Shown: in pieces, positions 25,786-33,717 of the stretch
How positions within the stretch are numbered: position 1 is the stretch's first letter
Layout of the letters: every line of letters begins with the position of its first letter
From: Mesoflavibacter profundi
Lineage (GTDB): Bacteria > Bacteroidota > Bacteroidia > Flavobacteriales > Flavobacteriaceae
NCBI RefSeq assembly: GCF_014764305.1
Contig: NZ_CP061703.1
Span: 881,501-945,500, forward strand
DNA length: 64,000 nucleotides
Reading direction: 5' to 3'
Notes under the pieces: model-generated
Seen by the model: only the letters and a program-made list of their open reading frames with translations
What the model was told of the DNA's origin: nothing
The model's database searches: none
Position numbers and translations under genes: made by a program

Positions 25786-25824
25786 AAATAAGCCGAACAA
25801 AAAAGTATTTTATTCGGCTTATTT
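25786..25824. terminator. Hairpin terminator after the YugP-like gene
   Basis: AAATAAGCCGAA (25786-25797) pairs with TTCGGCTTATTT (25813-25824). On the minus strand it lies between the protease gene and the BI-1 gene. Confidence 0.65.
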
Positions 25825-25846
25825 ATAACTATTTTATTTTAGAATT

Positions 25847-26557
25847 CTAATCTCGACTTCCAAATACTTGTAAAGCCCAATACAATAGCGATGCTAAAGC
25901 ACCAATAGCTGCAACTAAATAGGTTCTTGCTGCCCATTTTAAAGCATCTTCACTACCTGCATATTCTTCTGGTGTTACCATGTTTTTTGCTTTTAACCAT
26001 GCTAATGCACGATTACTTGCATCATACTCTACTGGTAAAGTGATAAAACTAAATAGCGTTGCAAATCCCATCATAACAAGTCCTGCTATTGCTACATAAA
26101 AACCGCTACCACCTAAAGCGTTAGAAGCCATTAATGCTATACCACCAATAATAACCCATTGTGACATACTTGAAGTTACTTGCACAACTGGTACTAATTT
26201 AGATCGCATTGTTAAATATTGATATGCTGTTGCATGTTGTACAGCATGACCAACTTCGTGCGCTGCAACTGCTGCAGCTGCAGCATTGGCATGATTGTAA
26301 ACCACTTCACTTAAATTAACGGTTTTATCTACCGGATTGTAATGGTCTGTTAACTGACCTCTTGTAGAAATTACTTTTACGTCTTGTATACCATGATCGG
26401 CTAACATTTTTTCTGCTATTTGAGCGCCTGTCATCCCATTACGTAAGTGCACTTTAGAGTAATGTGCGAATTTTCGTTTTAACTGGCTACTTACCATACC
26501 ACTTACTAAAGCAATAACACCTATTAGTATGTAGTAACCCATATATCCTGTAAACAT
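25847..26557 (-). CDS. YugP-like zinc metallopeptidase (membrane)
   Basis: A 236-residue membrane protein of the YugP family. An N-terminal hydrophobic segment precedes the zinc site HEVGHAVQHA near residues 105-114 (HExxH), and two or three further membrane segments follow, with VEYDASNRALAWL near 185 providing a likely third ligand. The family is predicted to be a neutral zinc protease of the inner membrane; substrates are unknown. Confidence 0.88.
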   Translation of the reverse strand: MFTGYMGYYILIGVIALVSGMVSSQLKRKFAHYSKVHLRNGMTGAQIAEKMLADHGIQDVKVISTRGQLTDHYNPVDKTVNLSEVVYNHANAAAAAVAAHEVGHAVQHATAYQYLTMRSKLVPVVQVTSSMSQWVIIGGIALMASNALGGSGFYVAIAGLVMMGFATLFSFITLPVEYDASNRALAWLKAKNMVTPEEYAGSEDALKWAARTYLVAAIGALASLLYWALQVFGSRD

Positions 26558-26679
26558 GATTTTTAAATTTTATATTTAGAATTTAAATATAACAAAAAGT
26601 AAGCCAATTTAGTGTTAGGTAATTTTGTCAGATTAGTATTTGATTAATTTTACTTTGCGGACAACCATAATAGGAAAGC

Positions 26680-26717
26680 TTGTCACTTCAAGTGAATTAT
26701 TGTATCTATAAGTTTTT
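26680..26717 (+). repeat. Decayed fragment of the TTCTCGATACAA palindromic repeat
   Basis: TGTCACTTCAAGTGA followed by ATTGTATCTATAAGTTTTT resembles the right half of the full repeat copies with an internal deletion. It lies 24 bases before copy 1. The 26558-26679 stretch before it is AT-rich and holds nothing else recognisable. Confidence 0.55.
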
Positions 26718-26740
26718 AGGTTGCCTCAACTATTGCGGAA

Positions 26741-26852
26741 AGTTCTCGATACAACGCTCCTTATGTCGCGTCACTCGAACTGACGTATTGGAATTAAAAC
26801 TACCGTCACTTCGAGTGATTTGTGAGACACGAACAAATTGTATCGAGAAGTT
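26741..26852 (+). repeat. 107-bp nested palindromic repeat, copy 1
   Basis: Core 26743-26849. Outer arms TTCTCGATACAA (26743-26754) and TTGTATCGAGAA (26838-26849) are perfectly inverted; inner arms TCACTCGAACTGACG (26771-26785) and CGTCACTTCGAGTGA (26804-26818) are inverted with one mismatch. It ends about 16 bases before the ATG of the GIY-YIG gene. Confidence 0.9.
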
Positions 26853-26867
26853 TCATATCTTTTATAC

Positions 26868-27158
26868 ATGAAAATCTCTTATGTATATATTTTAAAATGT
26901 TCTGATAATACCTACTATACAGGAATTACTTCTAATTTAGAACAACGGATTACAGAACATAAGCTTGGAAAACATATTGAAAGTTATACCTATAAACGAA
27001 GACCTATCGAACTTAAGTTTTATGCTGAATTCTCCGATATAAGTATAGCAATTCAAACAGAAAAGCAAATTAAAAAATGGTCTAAAGCTAAAAAAGAAGC
27101 ATTGATTAATGATGAATTTGAAAAGCTTCCTAATTTGGCTAAAAAGAAATTTAAATAA
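26868..27158 (+). CDS. Small GIY-YIG endonuclease
   Basis: A 96-residue single-domain protein of the GIY-YIG nuclease family (UvrC N-terminal-like, YhbQ type). The two-part signature is YVY (residues 5-7) and YTG (17-19), followed by Arg27, His31 and catalytic Glu65 in QTEKQIKKW. Such proteins cut DNA using one metal ion; small stand-alone members have unclear roles in repair or mobility. The ATG at 26868 gives the canonical N-terminus MKISYVYILKC; a longer frame would start with a TTG inside the repeat. The gene is squeezed between repeat copies 1 and 2, and a near-consensus TATCTTTT box lies in the short 5' gap. Confidence 0.9.
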   Translation: MKISYVYILKCSDNTYYTGITSNLEQRITEHKLGKHIESYTYKRRPIELKFYAEFSDISIAIQTEKQIKKWSKAKKEALINDEFEKLPNLAKKKFK

Positions 27159-27160
27159 AT

Positions 27161-27272
27161 AGTTCTCGATACAACGCTCCTTATGTCGCGTCACTCGAAC
27201 TGACGTATTGGAATTAAACCTACCGTCACTTCGAGTGATTTGTGAGGTACGAGCAAATTGTATCGAGAAGTT
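27161..27272 (+). repeat. 107-bp nested palindromic repeat, copy 2
   Basis: Core 27163-27269. It differs from copy 1 at four positions (A/C in the apical loop, and AC/GT plus A/G near the right arm) while both outer arms are identical. It begins four bases after the stop codon of the GIY-YIG gene. Confidence 0.9.
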
Positions 27273-27311
27273 TTATGACTTAAATATTTAAATAGTTTTA
27301 TCCACTACAAA

Positions 27312-27421
27312 AGTTCTCTACACAACGCTCCTTAGGTCGCGCCACTCGAACTGACGTATTGGGATTAAATCTATCGTCACTTCGAAAGATTTATGAGACA
27401 CGAACAAATTGTATCGAGAAG
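27312..27421 (+). repeat. 107-bp nested palindromic repeat, copy 3 (diverged)
   Basis: Core 27314-27420, also exactly 107 bp. The left arm has changed to TTCTCTACACAA while the right arm keeps TTGTATCGAGAA, and scattered substitutions occur inside. It lies 44 bases after copy 2. Together with copy 2 it fills most of the 326-base gap before the leuS terminator. Confidence 0.88.
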
Positions 27422-27426
27422 CAAAA

Positions 27427-27458
27427 AAAAGCCTTCAAAAATTGTTGAAGGCTTTTCT
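27427..27458. terminator. Terminator downstream of leuS
   Basis: AAAAGCCTTCAA (27427-27438) pairs with TTGAAGGCTTTT (27445-27456). On the minus strand it follows the leuS stop and is backed by an A/T run. Confidence 0.85.
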
Positions 27459-27484
27459 TTATAAAATGTTATTTTATTTAGGTT

Positions 27485-30400
27485 TTATCCTACGATATTC
27501 ACAATTTTACCTGGCACAATAATTACTTTTTTAGGTGTACGACCTTGTAATTGTTCTTGTGTTTTTTCGTGAGCCATAACGGTTTTTTCTATTTCGTCTT
27601 TGCTCATATCTAACTGTAATTCTAGTGTAAAACGCATTTTACCGTTAAATGAAATTGGATAATTCTTACTACTTTCTACTAAATGTTTTTCTTCAAAAAC
27701 TGGGAAAGGCGCTGTAGAAATTGACATTTCATTACCTAATTGGTGCCATAACTCTTCTGCTATATGTGGCGCGTATGGCGATACTAAAATTAGTAATGGT
27801 TGTAAAATATCACGACTTGTACATTTTTGCGCTGTTAGCTCGTTAACTGCAATCATAAAAGTAGATACCGATGTATTGAAAGAGAAATTCTCAATATCTT
27901 CTTCTACCTTTTTAATGGTTTTATGTAAGGTTTTCAGGTTGTCTTTTGTAGGTTCTGCATCGGTAATTTTTAAACCATTATCGTCTACGTATAACTTCCA
28001 TAATTTTTTAAGGAAACCATGCACACCTGTAATACCAGCAGTATTCCAAGGTTTTGCTTGCTCTAACGGACCTAAAAACATCTCATACAAACGTAGGCTA
28101 TCTGCACCGTAATCTTCACAGATTTGATCTGGATTAACCACGTTGTATTTTGATTTAGACATTTTTTCGACTTCGCGAGCAGCTATGTTTGTTAAAATTT
28201 TTGAATTAGAATTTTCTGGGTTCCAATTAAAATATTTTTCAAAATCTATTTCATTAGAAGAATTCACATATTCGACTGGAATTGGAATTTTTCTTAGGTC
28301 TTCCTTGGTAATTTCAGCATATTGAACTCCGTAATCTTTGAATAAATCGTGAAATTTTTCGTCGTTTTCCGTAATTTTCACAATATCTTCCTTAGTATAA
28401 TTTCCTGATATTAATTTATTATATAATTCTTCTGATATTATATAAGTGTTTTTAACACCTAACTTTTTAAGCTTGTTGAAGTAATCTGATTTTTGCATTA
28501 ATTCACTTACATCATGAACATCATTTGCTTGAAAATTAACACCTCTTTTTAAAACAAATGCATATGCACTAGTCCCAAGTATCATTCCTTGGTTTATTAG
28601 CTTTTTAAAAGGTTCATCTACGTTTACAAAATGTCTATCTTTTAAAAACTTAGTCCAAAAACGTGCATATAATAAATGTCCTGTCGCGTGCTCACTTCCG
28701 CCAATGTATAAATCTACATTTTCCCAGTAGTTAAGTGCATCTTCGGTTGCAAATGCATTACCACGATTAGCTTGTTCTTCCATATATCTAAAGAAATACC
28801 AAGAACTTCCTGCCCAACCTGGCATGGTGTTAAGCTCTAAAGGAAATACCGTTTTATCATCTATTTTATCGTTGCTAACCACTTGGTTTAATTGCGTATC
28901 CCAAGCCCAAACATCTGCACGACCTAATGGTGGCTCGCCAGTTTCGGTTGGTAGATATTTTTCTACTTCTGGTAAGGTAATTGGCAAATGTTTTTGGTCT
29001 ATCATTTGTGGCATACCATTAACATAATACACTGGGAAAGGTTCTCCCCAATAACGCTGACGACTAAATACTGCGTCACGTAAACGGTAGTTGGTTTTTC
29101 CTTGTCCTTGTCCAATTTGTTCTAGCTCAAAAATAGCACGTTTGGTTGCTTTTTTATAGTTCATTCCGTTAAGGAAATCGCTATTAGCAATCACGGTTTT
29201 TTCTTTATCTGCAAACGCTGCTTCGCTTATATCTACACCTTCAAAAATATTTGGGATTTCGATATTAAAATGTTTTGCAAAATCGTAATCACGTTGGTCG
29301 CCACAAGGTACAGCCATTACTGCTCCAGTACCATAACTAGCTAGTACGTAATCTCCAATCCAAATTGGGACTGGTTCTTTAGTAAACGGATGCTCTGCAT
29401 ACGCGCCTGTAAATGCACCAGAAATGGTTTTTACATCTGCCATACGGTCGCGTTCGCTACGTTTTGCAGTTGCTTCGATGTAGGCATTTACCTCATCTTT
29501 TTGTTCTGGTGTTGTAATTTTTGAAACCAAATCGTGCTCTGGCGCTAAAGTCATAAAACTTACACCAAAAATAGTATCTGGTCTTGTGGTGAATACTTCG
29601 ATTGTTTCGTTATGATCTTTTACGTTGAAAGTTACTGATGCTCCAACCGATTTACCAATCCAATTACGCTGACTTTCTTTTAACGCATCTGTCCAATCTA
29701 TGCCATCTAAACCTTGTAATAATCGTTCTGCATAAGCCGAAATACGCATAGACCATTGTGTCATTTTTTTACGCACAACAGGATGACCGCCACGTTCTGA
29801 GACGCCATTTACAATCTCGTCGTTAGCTAAAACGGTTCCTAAAGCCGGACACCAATTTACTTCGGTTTCTGCTAAATACGTTAATCTGTATTTTAATAAT
29901 ATGTCTTGTTGTTTTTCAGATGAAAAGGCTTGCCATTCTTCAGCAGAAAATGTTTCAACTGTTTCGTCACAAACAGCGTTAACTGTTGCATTTCCTTCCG
30001 AAGAAAAAAGCGCTTCTAATGTTGAAATGTCTTCAGCTTGATCTGAATCTACATTATACCAAGAGTTGAACAGTTGAATGAAAATCCACTGCGTCCATTT
30101 GTAATATTCTGGATTACTGGTACGTACTTCTCTGCTCCAATCAAAAGAAAACCCAATTTTATCTAACTGTTTTCTGTACGTAGCAATATTGGTTTTTGTA
30201 GTAATTGCAGGATGTTGTCCTGTTTGGATTGCATACTGTTCAGCCGGTAACCCAAAGCTATCATAACCTTGCGGATGCAATACATTAAAACCCTTATGGC
30301 GTTTGTAGCGCGCATAAATATCACTAGCAATATACCCTAACGGATGTCCAACGTGTAATCCTGCTCCAGATGGATAAGGAAACATGTCTAACACGTAATA

Positions 30401-30496
30401 TTTAGGTTTTTCGCTGTTGTTTTCGGCTTTAAAAGTTTCGTTTTTGGCCCAATACTGTTGCCAATGGTCTTCTATCTTTTTAAAATCGTATTGCAT
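27485..30496 (-). CDS. leuS: Leucyl-tRNA synthetase
   Basis: A 1003-residue class I synthetase for tRNA-Leu. The HIGH motif is HVGH in PYPSGAGLHVGHPLGYIASD near residue 50; the KMSKS motif is intact near residue 779 (EVEKMSKSKYNVVNPD). A CP1 editing domain with the TTRPDTIFGVSF segment is present, as is the Bacteroidota insert carrying NAVCDETVETFSAEEW. The stretch before KMSKS (about residues 642-775, FVLKRGVNF... to NIAARE) is the leucine-specific region and looks unusually long and divergent. The start is ATG 30496; a promoter box at 30524-30531 excludes the frame's earlier start at 30526. Confidence 0.96.
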   Translation of the reverse strand: MQYDFKKIEDHWQQYWAKNETFKAENNSEKPKYYVLDMFPYPSGAGLHVGHPLGYIASDIYARYKRHKGFNVLHPQGYDSFGLPAEQYAIQTGQHPAITTKTNIATYRKQLDKIGFSFDWSREVRTSNPEYYKWTQWIFIQLFNSWYNVDSDQAEDISTLEALFSSEGNATVNAVCDETVETFSAEEWQAFSSEKQQDILLKYRLTYLAETEVNWCPALGTVLANDEIVNGVSERGGHPVVRKKMTQWSMRISAYAERLLQGLDGIDWTDALKESQRNWIGKSVGASVTFNVKDHNETIEVFTTRPDTIFGVSFMTLAPEHDLVSKITTPEQKDEVNAYIEATAKRSERDRMADVKTISGAFTGAYAEHPFTKEPVPIWIGDYVLASYGTGAVMAVPCGDQRDYDFAKHFNIEIPNIFEGVDISEAAFADKEKTVIANSDFLNGMNYKKATKRAIFELEQIGQGQGKTNYRLRDAVFSRQRYWGEPFPVYYVNGMPQMIDQKHLPITLPEVEKYLPTETGEPPLGRADVWAWDTQLNQVVSNDKIDDKTVFPLELNTMPGWAGSSWYFFRYMEEQANRGNAFATEDALNYWENVDLYIGGSEHATGHLLYARFWTKFLKDRHFVNVDEPFKKLINQGMILGTSAYAFVLKRGVNFQANDVHDVSELMQKSDYFNKLKKLGVKNTYIISEELYNKLISGNYTKEDIVKITENDEKFHDLFKDYGVQYAEITKEDLRKIPIPVEYVNSSNEIDFEKYFNWNPENSNSKILTNIAAREVEKMSKSKYNVVNPDQICEDYGADSLRLYEMFLGPLEQAKPWNTAGITGVHGFLKKLWKLYVDDNGLKITDAEPTKDNLKTLHKTIKKVEEDIENFSFNTSVSTFMIAVNELTAQKCTSRDILQPLLILVSPYAPHIAEELWHQLGNEMSISTAPFPVFEEKHLVESSKNYPISFNGKMRFTLELQLDMSKDEIEKTVMAHEKTQEQLQGRTPKKVIIVPGKIVNIVG

Positions 30497-30523
30497 CTTG
30501 TTGTTTTTCGGCTTATAAAAGCG

Positions 30524-30531
30524 CAAATTTA
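30524..30531 (-). promoter_or_regulatory. -7 promoter box of leuS
   Basis: Minus-strand TAAATTTG matches TAnnTTTG and ends 27 bases before the leuS ATG. Confidence 0.6.
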
Positions 30532-30623
30532 AACTTATTATAACAATGTTGAAAGTTTAAACCTTGTAAACATTAAGCAATCCAAAATATTTATATTTTT
30601 ACGGTATAATCTAACATCGTTTT

Positions 30624-31499
30624 ATGAGTTCATCTTTTGACAGATATCAAAAAAGACGTTTAATTTCGTCTTACTTTTCAGTTGTAATTAGCATCGCTTT
30701 AGTACTTTTTCTATTGGGAATTGTTGGCTTTTTATTGCTTAACGCGAAAAAAGTAACCGATTTTATGAAAGAAAACGTAAACGTAACAGTTTATTTAAAA
30801 GATACTGCTAAAGATGTTGAAATTAAACAACTTGAAAAAAGTCTAGCGCTTGCAGATTATGTAAAAACAACCGATTTTGTATCTAAAGACGACGCTGCAG
30901 AAGCAATGAAATCTGAATTTGGTGACGATTTTATGGATCTTGTTGGTTATAATCCTTTACAAAATAGTATTGATGTAAAGTTGAAAGCCGATTTTTTAAC
31001 TAATGAAAAATTAGAAGAATTAACTGCTTTAGCACAAGAAAAAAGCTTTGTAGACGAAGTTAAATACGACGAAAGTCTTGTTGAACTTATTAATAGCAAC
31101 GTAAAAAAAATAAGCTTTTGGGTATTATTACTTAGTGCTATCTTCACTTTAATTGCTGTGCTTTTAATTAATAGTTCTATTAGATTATCTGTTTACTCAA
31201 AACGATTTACGATTAAAACTATGCAAATGGTTGGCGCTACAAAAAGCTTTATACGCAGACCTTTTGTTTGGAAAAGCATAAAACTTGGTATTCTTGGTGC
31301 AATTGTCGCGTTAATAGGACTTGGTTTTGTAGTGTATTACGTAGATAAAATGTTTCCGGAATTAGCACTTAGACAAAGTTTAATATTAATTGGCGGATTG
31401 TTTTTAGCGGTTTTCCTTTTAGGTATTATTATTACTTGGATAAGTACACACTTTGCTACACAGCGTTTTTTAAACTTAAAAACAGACCAGTTGTATTAA
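30624..31499 (+). CDS. ftsX: Cell-division permease-like protein FtsX
   Basis: A 291-residue membrane protein with the FtsX layout: one N-terminal transmembrane segment (about 20-42), an extracytoplasmic domain of about 120 residues (VTVYLKDTAKDVEIKQL...), then three C-terminal segments with the conserved TIKTMQMVGATKSFIRRPFVWKS loop. FtsX pairs with the ATPase FtsE to activate peptidoglycan hydrolases during division; ftsE is not in the window. It heads a run of co-oriented genes (small protein, DUF3098, uppP, truB). Confidence 0.92.
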   Translation: MSSSFDRYQKRRLISSYFSVVISIALVLFLLGIVGFLLLNAKKVTDFMKENVNVTVYLKDTAKDVEIKQLEKSLALADYVKTTDFVSKDDAAEAMKSEFGDDFMDLVGYNPLQNSIDVKLKADFLTNEKLEELTALAQEKSFVDEVKYDESLVELINSNVKKISFWVLLLSAIFTLIAVLLINSSIRLSVYSKRFTIKTMQMVGATKSFIRRPFVWKSIKLGILGAIVALIGLGFVVYYVDKMFPELALRQSLILIGGLFLAVFLLGIIITWISTHFATQRFLNLKTDQLY

Positions 31500-31632
31500 A
31501 TAACTTTAACACCTTTTAACGTTAGCGTTAACAATACTTCACACTTTAGCACGTTATATTTACTTAACCAAAAAAATTAAGTGCGACTGACCAAACCATT
31601 ACTTTAAAAAGTTTAATTAATCCCAAAAACTA

Positions 31633-31782
31633 ATGATTATGAAACGAGTAACGTTTGTATTAATAGGTCTTATAGCAATTATAATATATATAGCTAAAAC
31701 AAAACCAGAGCTAGATAATGAAGTAGCACAAGTTGAAAAGGTTAGTCCAAAAAAACATACCTTAAAACATATTTACGATTAA
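31633..31782 (+). CDS. Small single-pass membrane protein (49 residues), hypothetical
   Basis: A short frame from ATG 31633 (or ATG 31639) to TAA encodes a basic N-terminus, one hydrophobic stretch (VLIGLIAIIIYIA) and a charged C-terminal tail (about 49 residues). I recognise no family. It lies in the gap between ftsX and the DUF3098 gene on the same strand, and its topology is that of a small inner-membrane protein. The coding status rests on frame, composition and position only. Confidence 0.5.
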   Translation: MIMKRVTFVLIGLIAIIIYIAKTKPELDNEVAQVEKVSPKKHTLKHIYD

Positions 31783-31794
31783 TTTAAAAAAGTT

Positions 31795-31802
31795 TAAATT
31801 TG
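31795..31802 (+). promoter_or_regulatory. -7 promoter box before the DUF3098 gene
   Basis: TAAATTTG matches TAnnTTTG, 28 bases before the GTG start at 31831. Confidence 0.5.
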
Positions 31803-31830
31803 TCGTATCAACTTTAATTTAAACACCATC

Positions 31831-32091
31831 GTGAGCGAAAGTAAACACAAGAGTAAAAACAATCTTAAAACCGAATTAGTTTTTAAAAAACATAATTACA
31901 AGTTTATGTTTATAGGTCTTGCACTTATGGCTCTTGGTTTTATACTTATGTCTGGTGGCGGAAGTGACGATCCCAATGTTTTTAATCCTCAAATATTTAA
32001 TTGGCAACGTATAAGACTTGCTCCTGCATTAATAATTGTTGGGCTTGGCGTACAGGTTTATGCCATATTATCTAAACCCAAAAAAGACTAA
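31831..32091 (+). CDS. DUF3098 small membrane protein
   Basis: An 86-residue protein with two hydrophobic segments (MFIGLALMALGFILMSGG and LAPALIIVGLGVQVYAIL) separated by a short loop containing DDPNVFNPQIFNWQRIRLAP, the DUF3098 signature. It starts with GTG at 31831; no ATG is available before the first membrane segment. The family is found in Bacteroidota between ftsX and uppP genes, as here, suggesting a cell-envelope role, but no function is known. Confidence 0.88.
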   Translation: MSESKHKSKNNLKTELVFKKHNYKFMFIGLALMALGFILMSGGGSDDPNVFNPQIFNWQRIRLAPALIIVGLGVQVYAILSKPKKD

Positions 32092-32147
32092 TTACCTTAC
32101 TTTCTAATTTTATGAAGTAATTTATCAAATTGGTAAATGGTATTTTA

Positions 32148-32155
32148 TACATTTG
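32148..32155 (+). promoter_or_regulatory. -7 promoter box of uppP, leaderless configuration
   Basis: TACATTTG matches TAnnTTTG and ends five bases before the ATG at 32160, so transcription should begin at or next to the start codon. Confidence 0.6.
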
Positions 32156-32159
32156 CTTC

Positions 32160-32954
32160 ATGGATATATTAGATTCGATTTTATTAGGAATTATACAAGG
32201 TTTAACCGAGTTTTTACCAGTATCTTCTAGTGGTCATTTAGAACTTGGAAAAGCTATTTTGGGTGATAAAAGTATTCCTGAAGAAAGCTTATTATTTACC
32301 GTTGTACTTCATTTTGCTACTGGTTTAAGTACCATTGTTGTGTTTAGAAAAGACATTTGGTTACTTATAAAAGGAATTTTAAAATTTGAATGGAACGACG
32401 ATCTGCAATTTGCTTCAAAAATTGTAATATCTATGATTCCTGCTGTAATTGTTGGTTTGTTTTTTGAAGAACAATTAGAACAACTTTTTGGAGGAAACAT
32501 CTTATTAGTTGGCTTTATGTTATTAGTTACAGCTATCCTTTTATTTTTTGCAGACAAAGCCAAAAACACAAATAAAAATGTATCGTTTAGTAATGCTTTT
32601 ATCATTGGTGTTTCTCAAGCAATTGCAATGCTTCCAGGTATTTCGCGAAGCGGCGCAACAATATCTACATCTGTATTATTGGGTAATGATAAAACCAAAG
32701 CTGCACGTTTTTCGTTTTTAATGGTTGTACCTTTAATTTTTGGTAAAATTGCTAAAGATGTTTTAAGTGGCGATTTAAGTTTTGAATCTCAAAACATTAC
32801 GACGCTTTCAATAGGTTTTATAGCTGCATTTATTTCTGGATTATTTGCTTGTACTTGGATGATAAGTCTTGTTAAAAAAAGTAAACTATCTTACTTCTCT
32901 ATCTACTGTGCTATTGTAGGTTTAATTGCAATAATTTATTCAATTTTAAATTAA
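32160..32954 (+). CDS. uppP: Undecaprenyl-diphosphatase (BacA type)
   Basis: A 264-residue polytopic membrane enzyme that converts undecaprenyl diphosphate to the monophosphate carrier used for peptidoglycan and surface polysaccharides. The two catalytic inverted motifs are visible: GLTEFLPVSSSGHLELG near residues 14-30 and AMLPGISRSGATIS near 158-171. Start at ATG 32160 (MDILDSILLGIIQG) is fixed by the promoter box at 32148-32155, which lies downstream of an in-frame ATG at 32130. truB follows after three bases. Confidence 0.95.
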   Translation: MDILDSILLGIIQGLTEFLPVSSSGHLELGKAILGDKSIPEESLLFTVVLHFATGLSTIVVFRKDIWLLIKGILKFEWNDDLQFASKIVISMIPAVIVGLFFEEQLEQLFGGNILLVGFMLLVTAILLFFADKAKNTNKNVSFSNAFIIGVSQAIAMLPGISRSGATISTSVLLGNDKTKAARFSFLMVVPLIFGKIAKDVLSGDLSFESQNITTLSIGFIAAFISGLFACTWMISLVKKSKLSYFSIYCAIVGLIAIIYSILN

Positions 32955-32957
32955 AAA

Positions 32958-33653
32958 ATGACTGCAGAAGACTATAAAAACGGACAAGTCTTATTAATAG
33001 ACAAACCTTTAACATGGACCTCTTTTCAAGCTGTAAATAAACTAAGATGGGAAATAAGGCAAGCTTACAACATAAAAAAAATTAAAGTTGGTCATGCTGG
33101 TACTTTAGACCCTTTGGCAACTGGTTTATTAGTAATTTGCACAGGAAAAATGACTAAACAAATTAATGTTTTTCAAGGTCAGATTAAAGAATATACAGGC
33201 ACTTTTGTTTTAGGTAGTACAACACCGTCTTTTGATTTAGAAACCGAAATTGATAACACCTATCCTACAGATCATATTACCGAAGCATTAATACACGAAA
33301 CAACCAAACAATTTATTGGCGAAATTGATCAATATCCGCCAGTATTTTCTGCGATAAAAAAGGATGGAAAACGTCTTTATGAGTTTGCTCGTGCTGGAGA
33401 AGACGTAGAAATCAAACCTAGAAAAGTGACCATTCAAGCTTTTGAAATCACTAAAATTGACGGTTTAAACCTAGATTTTAGAGTTGTTTGTAGTAAAGGA
33501 ACCTACATTAGATCTTTAGCAAATGACTTTGGAAAAGCGTTAAATTCTGGTGCTCATCTTTCAGTTTTACGACGCACAAAAATTGGTGATTTTGATGTGA
33601 AAAATGCACTTTCTATCGAAGATTTTATTAAAAAATTGCCAAAAAAGGACTAA
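32958..33653 (+). CDS. truB: tRNA pseudouridine(55) synthase
   Basis: A 231-residue pseudouridine synthase for U55 in the T-loop of tRNAs. The catalytic aspartate is Asp51 in VGHAGTLDPLATGLL, followed by RLYEFARAGEDVE and CSKGTYIRSLANDFG. The C-terminal PUA-like region is short, as in many Bacteroidota. It starts three bases after uppP and should be co-transcribed with it. Confidence 0.95.
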   Translation: MTAEDYKNGQVLLIDKPLTWTSFQAVNKLRWEIRQAYNIKKIKVGHAGTLDPLATGLLVICTGKMTKQINVFQGQIKEYTGTFVLGSTTPSFDLETEIDNTYPTDHITEALIHETTKQFIGEIDQYPPVFSAIKKDGKRLYEFARAGEDVEIKPRKVTIQAFEITKIDGLNLDFRVVCSKGTYIRSLANDFGKALNSGAHLSVLRRTKIGDFDVKNALSIEDFIKKLPKKD

Positions 33654-33717
33654 AACACAACTTTTTATCGTTTTGTAATCGTATATAGATTAAACATAAA
33701 TTAGCCTTTTCTATTAC

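Larger units (their letters stand above)
26741..27272 (+). mobile_element. Candidate repeat-GIY-YIG-repeat cassette
   Basis: Two copies of the palindromic repeat, differing at four of 107 positions, bracket a single GIY-YIG nuclease gene with about 15 bases on the 5' side and four bases on the 3' side. The compact gene-between-repeats layout resembles an element unit. No target-site duplication or transposase was recognised, so mobility is inference. Confidence 0.4.

Noticed and set aside
26680-26871. 63-codon frame across the repeat
   Set aside because: It runs through a repeat fragment and copy 1, has no family similarity, and ends inside the GIY-YIG start region; it is a chance frame.
26741-27421. 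Three similar repeats at irregular spacing considered as a CRISPR array
   Set aside because: Units are 107 bp palindromes, spacing is 313 and 44 bases, a gene lies between the first two, and no cas genes are present.
31516-31534. TTAACG TTAG CGTTAA palindrome after ftsX, considered as part of the GCGTTA element
   Set aside because: It contains a CGTTA core but lacks the central block and second terminus; too short to assign.
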